NCBI RefSeq assembly: GCF_004193775.1
Contig: NC_041019.1
Span: 1,185,501 to 1,249,500 of the forward strand
Origin: Glycine soja
Lineage: Eukaryota > Streptophyta > Magnoliopsida > Fabales > Fabaceae
Direction: 5' to 3'
Length of the DNA: 64,000 nt
The notes beneath the pieces were generated by a model. That model made no database searches and had not been told where the DNA came from. It saw nothing but the letters and a program-made list of their open reading frames with translations. The position numbers and the translations under genes were made by a program. Positions 1-13,894 of the stretch are shown here, piece after piece (position 1 is the stretch's first letter; every line of letters begins with the position of its first letter).

Positions 1-15
1 TGTTTTTATCTGCAG

Positions 16-3000
16 ACTGTATTGGAGATATGTCTAAAAAGGCCTGGGAAAGCATTATAGGGGCTGCATTAAGTTCTTTCAACAGATTGTACAGCAACAG
101 TAACCATGGAGCTGATGAAACTGGAAAGTTTTTAAGTCTTGCAAAACGATATAAATCATCTCCACAAGTGTTGTTTGCTGTTGCTGGTTATTTGGAATTC
201 AAGCATGGGTAGGTGAACATATGTTTATGTTAATTGCTTCCAGACATTTCTTCTTGTTTTCCAACCAAATTAATCCCTTAAATTAAAGTGTTAGTCAATT
301 TGGTACTTGAAATTATAAAAATGTCATTTATTTCCTAAAATTACCACAAGTCATTTTAGTGTATATATATATATATATATTTGTAATTTGAGGACTAAAA
401 ATGACCATCATTGTTTGGTAGTGCTAGGGACTAAAATGTACACCGTTCAATAATTTTAGGGTACTAAAATGACATTTTTGTAATATTAGGGACTAAATTG
501 ACCACTTTACATAATTTCAAGAAATAATTTTGTGTATTTGTCTCTACCAATTCTATAGTAGTCCCATTTTGTCAATAGGTGTATTAGTAGTTATAGCTCT
601 GTACTTGTGTAACCCTCTCACTTGCATATCACAGTTCTTTGTTGGAAGACGCTGTGTATAGAATTTATCATCCAGAGCTTGAAGAAAAGACTGCAGATGC
701 AGTGGCAACATTTTCTGATAATTTACATCATTCAGACAAGGAGATTCGCATTTCAACTCTTAAAATACTTTGTCACTATAAACCTTTGGGTTGGGAAAAT
801 TCTTCAGTGGATCAGCCAGTTGCTAAGAAAAGGAAAACTGAAGTTTCTCCAACTCTAAATGTCGAATGCACAGAAAATAATGTATGTATCTTACTATCTT
901 TTATATTCTGTTCCGCTTTTTTAACTTAAGCTTCAGTATGTCAGTGTGCTTTTTGGTGAAATGACAGGCTCTGCTGTTGCTCCTTTCTATTGAAACAACT
1001 CCTATTTCAATTTCTTCAAGCAGAAGCATTCAGCTATTCATTTCCAAAATACAGATGGAACTATCTGCTGGAAGGATTCCTAATGTTTATGTGCCTCTTG
1101 TTTTGAACGGATTGTTTGGCATCTTGAATAATCGATTTAGCTACTTATGGAATCCCGTATTAGAATGTATTGCTGTCTTGATTAGCCTACATTTTTTACG
1201 TGTATGGGATAGCCTTGTTGCTTATCTAGAAAGGTGCCAAACAATTTTTGATACCCCTTCTAACTTGCACGGGAGTGTCAATGGTGCATTGTTTGATCAG
1301 CCAGCTGGTACGTTTGAATTTTATTTACACCATCCATAATGTTCCTCAGTTCTTCCCCATTTTGCGTACAGGATGTCATAGGCGTGAGACTTGGACACTA
1401 TTTTATATGTAATTGGTTAATTGTTGGTGAATTGGACGTGAGTTCAATATATTCTGTGAAATTATAATTAATTAGTTTGCATTTAGCTTAGTTGGTAATA
1501 ACCCAAATAAAAAGTTGATGTGTTAGATTTTGTAATTTTTTTCTTCAAAAACTTCAAATTCCTAACTTTTATTTTTTACAATATATAGAAAAATAACAAA
1601 AATTTAATTATTACTATTTTGGTGGGTGTTATGTAAGGAAAAGTTGCCATTTAAGTTCTCGACTTTTGAGATTATATTCATGATCTGCCATCCTGCAGGC
1701 CTGGTAATCAAGTTGATTTTGTTTCTCAGGTTTAGTTGATTGTTTCAAATTGTTTGTCTATCATGCATCTGATAGCACACCATCTGTAACAATATTAGCA
1801 TTATTGCTGCAAGCTTTGCAAAAAATTCCAACTGTTATTGAACCTCGCTCTCGGCAATTCATTCCTTTATTTTTGAAGTTTTTGGGATATCCTGATCTTG
1901 TAAGGTAAATATTTACTGTATTTTGTCTCTTTCATGAAGCATGACATTGAACTATATGAACATCTTAAGCTTGACTTAAATTACCATGTTTGACAATTTT
2001 TTTTCATTTGCAAAATGAAATTGCAGTGTGGGATTGTTTGATTCTCATGCTTGTAAAGGGAAAGAGTGGAAGGCCATCTTAAAAGAATGGTTAAATTTGT
2101 TGAAGCTGATGAAAAATCCCAAGTCATTTTACTGTGGCCAGTTTCTTAAGGATGTTCTGCAGCATAGGTTGATGTGCAATTCAATTATGTATCTTATACT
2201 GCAATGTTTCTTTCACATGGTCTTCTATTTTAAACATACTTTTTTTTCCTTTCTGTTTTTGGGTATTTGGCAGGCTTTTAGAAGAAAATGATACTGAAAT
2301 ACAGATGAGAGTTTTGGATTGCCTGTTAATCTGGAAGGATGATTATATTTTACCATATGTTGAACATTTAAGAAACTTGATTAGTTCAAAAAATTTAAGG
2401 GAGGAACTGACAACATGGAGTTTATCGAGAGAATCTGAAATAATTGAAGAATGCCACCGGGCTTATCTTGTGCCATTAGTTATCCGTCTTTTGATGCCGA
2501 GAGTAAGAAAGTTGAAAGGACTTGCATCTCGAAAGGTATACTCAATTTGAGTATCTTGAGGTTGTTTTATATTTCTGTCATCCTATTTTTTTTTTGTCAC
2601 ACATGCTTTTCATTTGCCTTTAACTTTGTAGACTAATCATTTGTCATTTTTTTATTTGTCAGAAAGCAAGCATTTGTCATCGGAAATCTATTCTTAGTTT
2701 CATAGCTGGACTTGATGTTGTTGAGCTGCCTCTTTTCTTTGCACTACTGATAAAGCCCTTGCAAATAGTGAAGAAAACTGATGGGCCTGCTAACTTGTTT
2801 TGGACTTCAGATAAAGTTTCTATTGATGAATTTCAAGCTGATGCTTTGTTGGAATATTTTACTTTGGACAATATAGCAAACCTATCCTGGAAAAAGAAAT
2901 ATGGTTTTTTGCATGTCATTGAAGACATTATTGGGGTTTTTGATGAATTGCATATCAGGCCTTTTCTTGATCTACTGGTGGGGTGTGTTGTTCGGTTATT

Positions 3001-6000
3001 GGAGAGCTGCACTTCAAGTCTCCATGCAAATTTGAATGGGCTTCCTTCAGATCAGCACAATTGTAGCACTAGCTCAAATTCTCTTGGGGAGGACAGTGTG
3101 CCAACAAACCAAACCCAGGTAAAATTATGTTCATGGTTTCATGCTGAATGCAAATTTTAATGTGTAGTGAACTATCTAAGTGAACTTGAGAATGAAATAA
3201 ATGTTTCAGGGTAGATGTTGGCACAAATAGTGATTAGCACTGGCATTTGGTGTGCTTGAATAAAATTAACTTTTTTTATCAACTTTTGTGGGATAAGAGC
3301 TAAGGCTTTGTTTTTCTTGTTGTTGAATCTTTTGTGGATGTTTTAGTGGCAGTGATGGTTGCTTTGCTATGTTGCTTGTTATAATTGTCTCCTTCTTGTT
3401 GCTTGATGGCAACTAAAACTAGATTAACTGAGCTACTGGATGTGGATGGAATCATAACTTTTCCTTCTTATGATCTTTATTGTCTGTTTTATTGAATATT
3501 CTAGTTTTTAATTTGTTTGTGCAGATTAATGGTACTTTGAACCAGCTGAAGGATATGAGATCTCTGTGCCTGAAAATTATTTCCCTTGTACTCAATAAGT
3601 ACGAAGATCATGAATTTAGTTCTGATTTGTGGGACAGATTCTTTTCTGCAGTAAAACCGCTGGTTGATAAATTTAAACAAGAGGCTGCTAGTAGCGAGAA
3701 ACCAAGTTCACTGTTATCTTGCTTTTTGGCCATGAGTGCAAACAATAAACTTGTAGCACTATTATACAGGAAAGAAAGTCTTGTACCTGATATATTTTCC
3801 ATTATCTCTGTCAATTCAGCTTCTGAAGCTGTTATATATTGTGTTCTAAAGTTTGTTGAAAACTTATTAAGCCTTGACAATGAGTTTAATGATGAAGACA
3901 ATTCTGCTCAAAGAGTTTTACTTTCAAATATTAAAGTACTGATGGACAGCATGTGCTGTTTATTTGGAAGTGATAATGCAATCAAGAGGTATATTAGTTC
4001 TATTTGCTTAAGCTCTCTCAATTTTAGTTGCCAAATTAATTAGTTTAACCATGTAAGTGTGCATGTTGCTGCTAACTCAATACTCAGTCTCTGCATTTGG
4101 TTTGGTAATTGTATTTTACTCCTACACAATATAAAGTAACTGTTAACAATGATACAAAATACCCTGTGGTTCTCTATGCAAGAAAGAATTTTTACAGTCT
4201 AGTTGATAAGGGGCAGTGATGAATGGTAGCTGTAAGGAGCATGAGGTAAACAAAAATTGTAAGTGTCACATGTGATTAAGTATCTACAATCTCCATAATC
4301 AAGCTCAAATACAAGCATCTAGGAAGGGCCTTTGGACAATCAATTTTCCCATCTAGACCAATGCTGAAAATATAGATCTGAATGAAAACTGATAACTGGT
4401 CATTAGTGTGTCAAGCAGTTGTTTTTTGTTAATTAAGGGTTGCTGTTATTCTGGGTGTCTGAGAGCTTTACCTGTTTGTGGTATATATTAGATATAAACA
4501 ATGGTGCACTTTCACCTAACAACTTAAGCATTTTAGGAGAATTGGTCCTTGACATATATTAGTGTCTCTATGACCAAGTGGTTAGGAGTTCCTTGTTGCT
4601 TCCATTCTTATAATAAAATTTGACTTCATGCAAAGGTAGTGGGCCTGTGCTTCAAGGCCAAAGGCCCCAGTGTGAGGGAGCGTGTTAGCATAAAATCATT
4701 TATGTGCTTTCTGCTTAAGCTTTTAGGAAGTTGGTCCTTGACAGTTTAGAAATAGAGAACAAAGACTATATAATGGCATAGTAGAAAGGAGGTAAGCAGT
4801 GAAGTTTATCAATAGGATTAGGATTGCAAGTGGAACAAATACCTTTGCATAATTTATTTGGAAGTTTCTAGTGCATGAGGCAGGGCAGGAGATTGGGCAA
4901 ACACAATCTGATTATTTGAAAAATAACAAGATTATGTACTAACATACTCAGGAAATGTGTTGACATGATAATTTTATCATATGAAAGTCTGATGCCTTAT
5001 TATATTTTTTTTATTGCATATTATGTATGAAATAAACAACATTCTTTTATGTATGAGAACACATGTAGGAGAATGAGGAGTTGAGCACTTAATGTTTTGC
5101 TCTCTTTTTTCTTGGACAGAAAGCTGATCAAATCTCCTGGTGAGACAGTAATAAGAATTTTAGAATTTTTGCCCAAGTACATCAGCGAGGCAGAGTTGGC
5201 AAAGCAGTTTGTGGACATATTGCTTCTGTTCTTGGAAAATAAAACTCAAAATTCTGGTGAGAGAATAGTGTATATCCACACTTGTTCTCTTTTCATCCTT
5301 TGCCTTTTTGACAACTTAATTCCTGCATTAATACTGAAACTCTCTTGGTTATAGATGTTAGGGTTGAAGCTTTGCAAGTCATTCAAAATATTATACCGAT
5401 ACTAGGACATGGAAGTACCGCTAAAATTCTAAGTGCTGTTTCTCCCTTATATATTTCGGCTGAGTTGGATATGCGTTTGAGAATATGTGATCTTCTTGAT
5501 GCTCTTGTAGCTTCTGATGCATCTTTACTCTCAGTGGTAATCCCTGTTCTTTTGTCTCCCTTGATCCATGCATATTTCTTTCGAAAAAAACCATACCACA
5601 TTCCCTGTTTCTTTAATTTTTCTCTACTATTTTATTGGGATGCAGGCAAAACTTCTTCGACAGCTGAATGCAACATCTACTTTGGGTTGGCTTGATCATG
5701 ATGCCATTTTAAATGCTTACGGAATCATTAATACTGATTTCTTCAGAAGCGTTCAAGTGGAGCATGCATTACTTATTTTATCACATTGTGTGCATGACAT
5801 GTCATCAGAAGAAACAACTTTTATGTTTAGTGCATATAGTTCATTGCTGTCTTTTGTTGATTTTTCTGCTCATATCCTTTGCCAAGAAGGAAACAGTGAA
5901 GAACAGTTGTCAGTGATGAGAAACACTGATAGTTGTTGGACAAAATCTTGCATCCAGCGTACAGCAAAGAAATTTCTCTTGAAGCATATGGCAGATGCGA

Positions 6001-9000
6001 TGGACGGATCACTTTCAGTTATAAAGGTATTTGTTAAACTTCAGTCATAAATCATTTTTAAGTGTTAGGTACTGTATCATAATTATATGAAGTTCCATCA
6101 TATATGTGCATATAGTTGGCCTTTTTCCTATGTCTGCCTTTGTGGCAGCACACGTCTGTCTCACATATAAGTGGGCAAATTTGTTGCCATTCCTACTTTT
6201 TATCATTGCAAGGATAATGAGAATAGTAAATTGGCATAAATACTATGTTTATTTCTATTTGAAAATGTAAGCTTAAATTATAAATAAATAGTTGTATATT
6301 TATGTTTTTACTTTTTACACTGGTTTATGTTGTTGCAGGGATGGATAAAATTGTTACATCAAATGGTGTTGAAGCTTCCGGAAGTGTCAAACCTCAAATC
6401 ACTTATGGTCTTGTGCAATGAGGATGGTGAAGTGAATTTTTTTGACAATATAACTGACTCGGTGGTATGTTTTTATTCCAAACATTTCATGGCTATATGT
6501 TTACTGTCATTATTTTCTAATGAAACAGTTTTCTTCTGCTTTTGCTTATTATAAACTTTAATTCTTGTTATTCATTTGTTAGTTCTTTAGTTCTGGTGTA
6601 GTTATTTAAATGCTTGCAGAATGTCTCATGTAAGTACAATTGATGTTGCAGATACGTAAGAGAGTCAAGGCATTGTCTTGGTTTCGGAATGTTATCAGTG
6701 TGAACAAGTTTTCAGAGGTAGTAACTTTATCCTTTCAAATGAAAGTATTTTTCCTAGTTACTGAAATTTAATTATTTTATTGTTTACTACCAGTTCATCA
6801 CTGAGAAAGTGTTCATGCGACTCTTCTTCAACATGTTGTATGATGAGAAAGAAGGAAAGGCAGAACATATGAAAAATGCATGCATAGAAACCATTGCTTC
6901 TGTATCTGGTCAGATGGGATGGAAGTCATACTATGCATTATTGATCAGATGTTTTTGGGGTGCATCCCGTAGTCCAGACAAACAGAAACTCTTCATACGC
7001 CTGATTTGCAGTATTTTGGATAAATTTCACTTTTCAGAAGTTCCTCACAATAAAGAACCTAAGGAATCTTTGGGTGGAGTTTCTGACATGGATATAACTG
7101 ATACTGATGTGAACAAAGAGATACAGACATGCCTGTATAAAGTTGTGCTTCCAAAGATACAGAAGTTACTGAATTCTGATTCTGAAAAAGTCAATGTAAA
7201 TATCAGTCTTGCTGCACTGAAGTTACTTAAATTACTTCCAGGAGATGTGATGGACTTGTATCTTCCAACAATTGTTCATCGAATTTCAAACTTCTTGAAG
7301 AGCCATCTAGAAAGCATTCGTGATGAAGCCAGGTCGGCATTGGCTACTTGTTTGAAAGAACTTGGATTGGAATACTTGCAATTTATTCTCAAGGTTTTGC
7401 AATCTACCTTGAGACGAGGATATGAACTTCATGTCTTAGGATACACGCTTAATTTTATTTTGTCCAAGTGTCTTTCAAGTCCAGTTGCTGGAAAGATAGA
7501 TTACTGTTTGGAGGATCTGCTTTCTGTGATAGAGAATGACATTCTTGGAGATGTTGCTGAGCAAAAGGAGGTGGAAAAGATAGCTTCAAAAATGAAAGAA
7601 ACAAGGAGGAAAAAATCATTTGAAAGCTTGAAATTGGTGGCCCAAAATGTAACATTCAAAAGCTATGCACTGAAGCTCCTTGCACCAGTGACTGCTCATT
7701 TGAAGAAGCACATCACACCAAATGTAAAAGGAAAATTGGAAAATATGTTGCAACATATAGCTACTGGTATTGAAAGCAACCCCTCTGTAGATCAGACTGA
7801 TCTATTTATATTTGTTTATGGCATTATTGAAGATGGATTAAATGACGAAATTGGTTGGCACGAGAATAAATTGTTGAAATTGGAAGGCAAAGATAGCCGT
7901 ATTAATGCCAAAAGAATTTCTACAGGCCATGTAGTTGCTAATGGCTTATTGTGTTCACACCTTATTACAGTGTTTGGTCTCAGAATATTTCATAAGCGAA
8001 TGAAGAGTATGAAACAGGATGTAAAAGATGAAAATACTTTATCCTTATTAGACCCTTTTGTCAAGCTATTATGTGATGGCTTATGCTCTAAGTATGAGGA
8101 TATCTTATCTACTTCCCTTGGGTGCCTTGCTATACTGGTAAAGTTGCCTTTACCATCCCTTCAACAACATGCTGAGAGAGTAAAGGCTGCTCTGTTGGAT
8201 ATTGCTCATGGTTCGGTGAACTCTATCAGTCCTTTAATGCAGTCTTGCTTGACTTTGCTGACTGTGCTTTTGAGGAACACTAAAATTTCTCTCACCTCAG
8301 ATCAAATAAGTTTATTAATTCATCTTCCTATATTTCTTGATCTTGAAAAAAATCCATCGTTGGTGGCCCTGTCACTTCTAAAGGGAATTGTCAGTCACAA
8401 GATGGTGGTACCTGAGATATATGATCTTGTTACTACGGTTGCTGAACTGATGGTGACAAGTCAAATGGAACCCGTTCGCAAAAAATGCAGTAAAATTCTG
8501 TTGCAGTTTCTGCTTGATTATCAACTTTCAGAGAAACGCTTGCAACAACATCTTGATTTCCTGCTCTCAAATTTGAGGCAAGTGTTTCAGCTAGTTTTTT
8601 TTTGTTATTAATATTATATTTTCTTTTTCAAAGATTGATTTTAGCCGTGTGGATGTTTTAATCCTTTACAGGTATGAACATTCAACTGGACGGGAATCTG
8701 TTCTTGAAATGATTCATGCTATTATTGTCAAATTTCCAAGAAGTGTTTTGGATGAACAATCACATATATTGTTTGTCCATTTGGTAGCGTGCTTAGCCAA
8801 TGACAATGATAATATTGTTCGTTCTATGAGTGGGGCTGCTATAAAGAAGCTCATTAGTTCTGTTAGTCCTAATTCACTTAAATCTATTCTTGAGTATGCT
8901 CTTTCTTGGTATTTGGGTGGCAAGCAGCAACTATGGGGTGCAGCTGCTCAGGTAATGTTCTCTAAAATGTCTTGTGAATCATAAATTTATTAGAAAGCAT

Positions 9001-12000
9001 AAATTTCAATATTATATCACCTCAATATATTGATATTTTTTTTGGGTTTGCTTGTAATGTGCCATGGTCTTACCATATCATGCTTATGTGGTGTCTTTTG
9101 TAGTTAATATTTTTTTGTTCCTTGGGTTTGCTTGTAATATGATAGGAAGAACTGTTGGAAATACAAGCATTACTTTCTGACCAAATATTCCAAAGGACAG
9201 TATAGATGCCATGTTGGCATAAAATGTTTATTTCTGTACTCCTATTACATCACATGTTTAATGGAAAGAAATGAGTCTAAACTCGGATGACACACCTAAC
9301 AGTTACCAAAAAATTCCTAATACAATGGCTGCAGAGCATTACATTAAATGACTGGTGTTTGCAAGTAGAACCACACCTAGTGCACTTTATTGAAGAAAGA
9401 GCTTTGTGTAGTGTATGAATAGTAATTAGTATTAATGATGCTCAGAACTACTGTTCAAAGGAAATACTTGATGTTGGGATTTAGATAGCTTTGGTTTTTC
9501 ATATAGGATTGTCACAGGAATCTTTCTCCACAAAGTAAGAAACTGGAGGAAAGACTTGCTTTGGTAATCACAGGAAGAATCAAGAACCAATCCATTTTGT
9601 GTTTGATTTAATTCCATTTTTTTGTTTGACATTAATCATGAAAATTATTTCAGCATAGAACATTTTTAATTTTTCCTGTCAGCATCATTCATATTGACCT
9701 CTGAAATTGCCGATACAGGTTCTGGGGCTGCTGATTGAAGTAAAAAAGAAAGGATTTCAGGAACATATAAATTGTATTTTGCCTGTGACTAAACACATCT
9801 TGCATTCTGCCGTAGATGCAGTTACTAACAGGCAAGAGGGCTTTTCTGCTGAATCTGCCATTCCGCTTTGGAAGGAGGCATACTATTCTCTTGTTATGTT
9901 AGAGAAGATGATTAATCAGTTCCGTGATTTATGCTTTGCAAAGTATCTTGAGGTAAATCTCTGTGTCTAATAAATATATTTGGATTCAGACATTGACATG
10001 TATATATGCATTGCTTATGACATGACATGTAGTCTACGAAATCTCTTTATAAAAAAGGCCATGTGGATTGCTAGCTGGCTCATTTGAGTCTGTAATTTTA
10101 TTTGACTTTGGGTTTTGGCTGGAGTTATGAAGGAAAAGGAATGGTTAAAGTTGTTAGAAATACAACTAAAATGAACTATTTGATTTTGGGTTTTGATAGG
10201 ATGAGCTATTTGGTAATTAATCGGAACAAACTAAAACCTTAAGCTGTTACTGCTAGGCCTATGCATGGTTTTATCATTTGTGTCTTTAACATGCTCAGAT
10301 GAAAGAATTTTTGGGCTTGAAGCATGGAAAATTCATAGATCCAACCCCTTGTGCTGCAATTTTAATCTTGTTAAGAACAATGGAATGACAAGGTTCTGAT
10401 ACCATGTCTTGTAATAACTCTTCTATAAACTCACTGCTGGGTGGAAGCTCTATACTGTAGAGTGTAGGCAGTTTTTTCCTGCCATACAAGCACTAATGTG
10501 GGAATAATCAAAACTTTACCATTTAACTTTCCACTCTTCAGTTTCCCACATTTCATAGCAAGCACTCTGACATGTTGACATGTAATATTTTGTACAGACA
10601 TTTCAGGATATATGGGAAGCAATATCTGAGATGCTGTTGCACCCGCATTCATGGATACGCAACAGATCAGTTCGCCTTGTAGCCCTATACTTTGCACGTG
10701 CAACAGATGTTAGCAGAGAAACTAATGGAAGCTCCTTAAGAAGTTATTTTATTATGAGTCCAAGTAGACTATTTTTAATAGCCACTTCTCTTTGCTGCCA
10801 ACTAAAAATGCCATTCATAAATGATGCTGACAGCAGCCTGATGACCCAGAATATTGTCTTTGCTATCTGTGGTGTGCATTCTTTGATGGGGCAAAATGCA
10901 TGTATAGATCCCCCTGCATTCTGGTCTACTCTTGAGCAACAAGAAAAGGATCGGTTTCTTAAAGCTTTTGACTTGCTTGATTCAAGTAAAGGAAGAAGCA
11001 TGTTCATGTCCTCATCTTTCTCTTCTATATATGAAGATAACAATCAGCTGAATGTTGACAATGCTCAACGTGCACTAGTCTCATTATTGCTCCGGAAAAT
11101 GGGGAAGATTGCCCTCCAAATGGATGTTATTCAGGTTGGTACACAAGCTCTTTGCATGTGCATTCTTTAGTCTTGTTCATTGTGCCTATGATTAATATTA
11201 TATCCTATTTCTCTTGCTTAACACAGATGGGAATAGTCTTCAACAGTTTTGGGAATATTATGGCGCAGATTAGTCAGGATGACTGCCAACACTATGCACA
11301 CGTGATCTTGTTGCCTCTATATAAAGTTTGTGAAGGATTTGCGGGAAAAGTTGTTACTGGTTAGTTTTTCTAACTAGGATATGTAGAAATGCAGCCTAAA
11401 TTTGCTTGTTTCCTCTCTTGTATTTCCTTAATTTTCTGTATAGTAGATAGTAGATAAATTCTAAGTTTGTGATAGGTAACCATCTTACTGAAATGTTGTG
11501 TAGAATTGTTTTTTGTAAATTTTTTGTATGGCTGGCTATGTTGTCCTATCAGAATCAGAATCCTCTCACATTACTAACGTGAGAGGGTCATGTTATGGGA
11601 CAGAAAGATACCATAAAAAATCAATGGAGCCTACATAAATAAATGTGGGTCCTGCTATAATTTGTGTCTTTTTCCTAACATGATCCTTTCTTGTTATTAA
11701 CGAGAGGGAGGATTCTGATCCATCCACCAAGACTTTCTTTACCTTTTATATTCCATATTTTTTTTGGTGATGGGGTGAGGGTGACTAGTCATGCCTAATG
11801 TTCTAATGTTTTGTTAATTGTTACTACTCTACCTAATATTTTTTGTTTATCGCTTCTCTTCTTTCCTCTTCTAATTCTTTCTGACATATTACTGAGCATG
11901 GTTGTTTTTTACCAGATAATGTCAAGAAGTTGGCAGAAGACACCTGTAAAAAACTAGAGAATATTTTGGGTACTCAGAACTTTGTGCAAGTTTACAACCT

Positions 12001-12172
12001 TATCAGGAAGAACCTTAAATTGAAAAGAAATAAGAGGAGACAAGAAGAAAAGCTCATGGCCGTTATCAATCCGATGCGAAATGCCAAACGGAAGTTAAGA
12101 ATTACTGCCAAGAATCGTGCTAACAAAAAGAGAAAGATTACGACAATAAAAATGGGGAGGTGGATGCGTTGA
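16..12172 (+). CDS. UTP20: U3 snoRNP / SSU processome protein UTP20-like (C-terminal 2130 residues)
   Basis: This is the 3' part of a very large HEAT-repeat protein of the UTP20/DRIM family. The family acts in the nucleolar small-subunit processome during 18S pre-rRNA processing. Exons read by splice signals and frame: 16-208, 635-881, 968-1307, 1730-1904, 2027-2167, 2274-2535, 2663-3118, 3525-3988, 5120-5256, 5355-5536, 5646-6026, 6339-6464, 6652-6717, 6794-8577, 8672-8951, 9719-9952, 10598-11134, 11227-11359, 11916-12172. Their sum keeps one open frame of 2130 codons to TGA at 12170. The sequence is mostly alpha-helical, leucine-rich repeats of HEAT character. The DRIM-like block is in and before the 1.8-kb exon. 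The last exon ends in a strongly basic, Lys/Arg-rich tail, as in UTP20, likely for nucleolar targeting or RNA contact. The intron after 8577 has a GC donor. The N-terminus lies left of the window. The family call is from remembered similarity. Confidence 0.88.
285..509. repeat. Inverted-repeat element (MITE-like) in the first UTP20 intron
   Basis: About 45 bp at 285-329 returns as an imperfect reverse complement at about 465-509. Shared words are the 'aatgtcattt' / 'aaatgacatt' pair and 'gtcaattt' / 'aaattgac'. A short (TA)n run at 361-380 lies between the arms. The layout fits a small non-autonomous DNA transposon. No clear target-site duplication was found, so the superfamily is open. Confidence 0.5.
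4523..4743. repeat. Short direct repeats in a long UTP20 intron
   Basis: The 1.1-kb intron 3989-5119 carries two near-identical stretches at about 4523-4553 and 4716-4743. Both have the pattern 'cttaagc..tttagga..ttggtccttgaca'. They flank about 170 bp that includes 'gggagcgtgttagcat', which reminds me of LTR-end sequence. This is probably a decayed transposon remnant. The class is not certain. Confidence 0.3.
8578..8671 (+). other. GC-AG intron in UTP20
   Basis: The exon ending at 8577 reads ...AATTTGAG and the intron starts GCAAGT; it ends ...TTTACAG at 8671. Only this junction keeps the frame from the 1.8-kb exon into the next. Apart from the C at donor position +2 the donor matches the consensus perfectly, as is usual for functional GC-AG introns. 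Confidence 0.8.
11550..11722. mobile_element. MITE in the last UTP20 intron
   Basis: Imperfect terminal inverted repeats of about 45 bp: the left arm begins 'atcagaatcctctcac' and the right arm ends 'gggaggattctgatcc'. Both arms also share 'catgtta' / 'taacatg' further in. The total of about 170 bp suits a MITE. It sits entirely inside the intron 11360-11915 and leaves the splice sites intact. No target duplication was confidently seen. Confidence 0.55.
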
Positions 12173-13894
12173 TTGAAAGGAGGTGTGAGGAGAAATGTCC
12201 ATATCTCTGTACCTCTAGTTTGGCACTGTGAGTGCTCCTGTATTGAGGTTTTCGTAAAATCACTGATCTTGCCATGAACCAAGATACTCCTGGAGATAAT
12301 CTCGTTTGCTAAAAAATTGAGATGTGAGATGCCATCTTATGAATGTTCCATCTACGCAGGGTTTTCAGGTATAAATGAAGCCATGTCAATGTCACCTGGT
12401 TGTTTGAAGAAAAATGGTGGCTTTGTGGAATTTTCTTCATAATTTTCATGATAGATGGTAACAAACATATCTTGTAAAAGAAAAAAAAAGTCAATTCACA
12501 GCTATAGCAGGCAGTTGTTGGTCAGCCTACTGTGCTTGAACTCTCCACTTATTTTTTAGTGTACAATAGTCAGCACTTCATACATACTACCAACTCAATT
12601 GGACTCTCCACTTATATATGCGGCTTGAAGCATGAATGATTCGCTTAACGATACTTATTTATGAAAATTGTTTGTAGCGTATATCCAAATTTTTGCTGTA
12701 CAGACTAGAGGATAAAAAGAAATACAGCATTAGGGGAGAATATTCTTTTGGATTTTTGTTGTTCGTTTCTTGTTTTGCTTTCTACCCAATGTCATTCTTG
12801 GATCATGACATACAATTCCATATAATTCTTTCTAGTAATATTACTTACAGTTTTCTCTAGTCTAATAAATTTCAAGTGAAAAATAGAAGAGTTATTATTA
12901 ATATATTTATTTATTCTTTTATCTCATTTTCACTCTATTTTACCTTTTTTCACTAATTATTAAACAACTTCGTTTTTTTTATCTCATTTTTTTATTTACC
13001 CGAAAACGGAGTTGATGTCGCCCATTCTCATCTTTTAAGCTCTGTAAAAACGATCATTATCTTAGGTTATATTGGATTCTCTATTTCATCATATTAGATT
13101 AGTTGTATTCTGTGCTCTGACTGAATTATATACTATCTTCAAGACTTAAAACTAAACAAAGGAAATATTATTCTTAAATTTCATGTGTATATTTTTTTTG
13201 GGTAAACAATTATTTTTGTTTCTGAATGTGTAATTTGTTGACAAATGCGTCCCTGAAAAATAAAAATACAAAATTTAGTCTGAAAGTGTTAAAAGTGCGA
13301 CAAATATATCCGACTGTTAACTGTTAATAAAATAACCTGTGTGGCACAGAGGGATAAATTTTTCATTAAATGATTGTCAATATGATCATATCTAATTATC
13401 AGTATATGGGTATAGTTGTCATATAATATTGTGACAAATTATTATAATTGGAAATATAATGTGCGACAAATATATCCAAGCGTTACTAGTAGGTTGTGAC
13501 TAATTATTATAATTTTAAAAAAATTATAATGAGTTGTGATTTTAAAACATAATTAAAGAAAAAAGTGACGTGCAACTATTGTTACTTGTTTGTTTGTCTG
13601 TTGTTGTTGAATGATTGTTACTTGTTAGTTTAAGATATATTTCCGCATCAGAACATACATTCACACCGTTTATCCACCAAGTTGGTTTCTATTCTTTCGT
13701 AGCCATTGATGTCATCGCTTATGTTCCACAAGGACATTTTGTAATTATCAACCCAACCCCTTTATATGATCTACTAGGTAATTGACTAAATAGTAATGGA
13801 AGATTAACTAATACCATGCTAGCTTTGGAATGAGTATTATAAAACGCACTAACCCACATAAACTGAAGTGAATCAGAAAACTCCAGTAAGAAAA
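12173..13894. other. UTP20 3' flank and intergenic DNA
   Basis: The first few hundred bases are probably the UTP20 3' UTR. The rest is AT-rich with no credible gene. Part of 13230-13490 repeats phrases such as 'gcgacaaatatatcc' twice, which looks like an old short repeat. No RNA gene was recognised. Confidence 0.5.
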
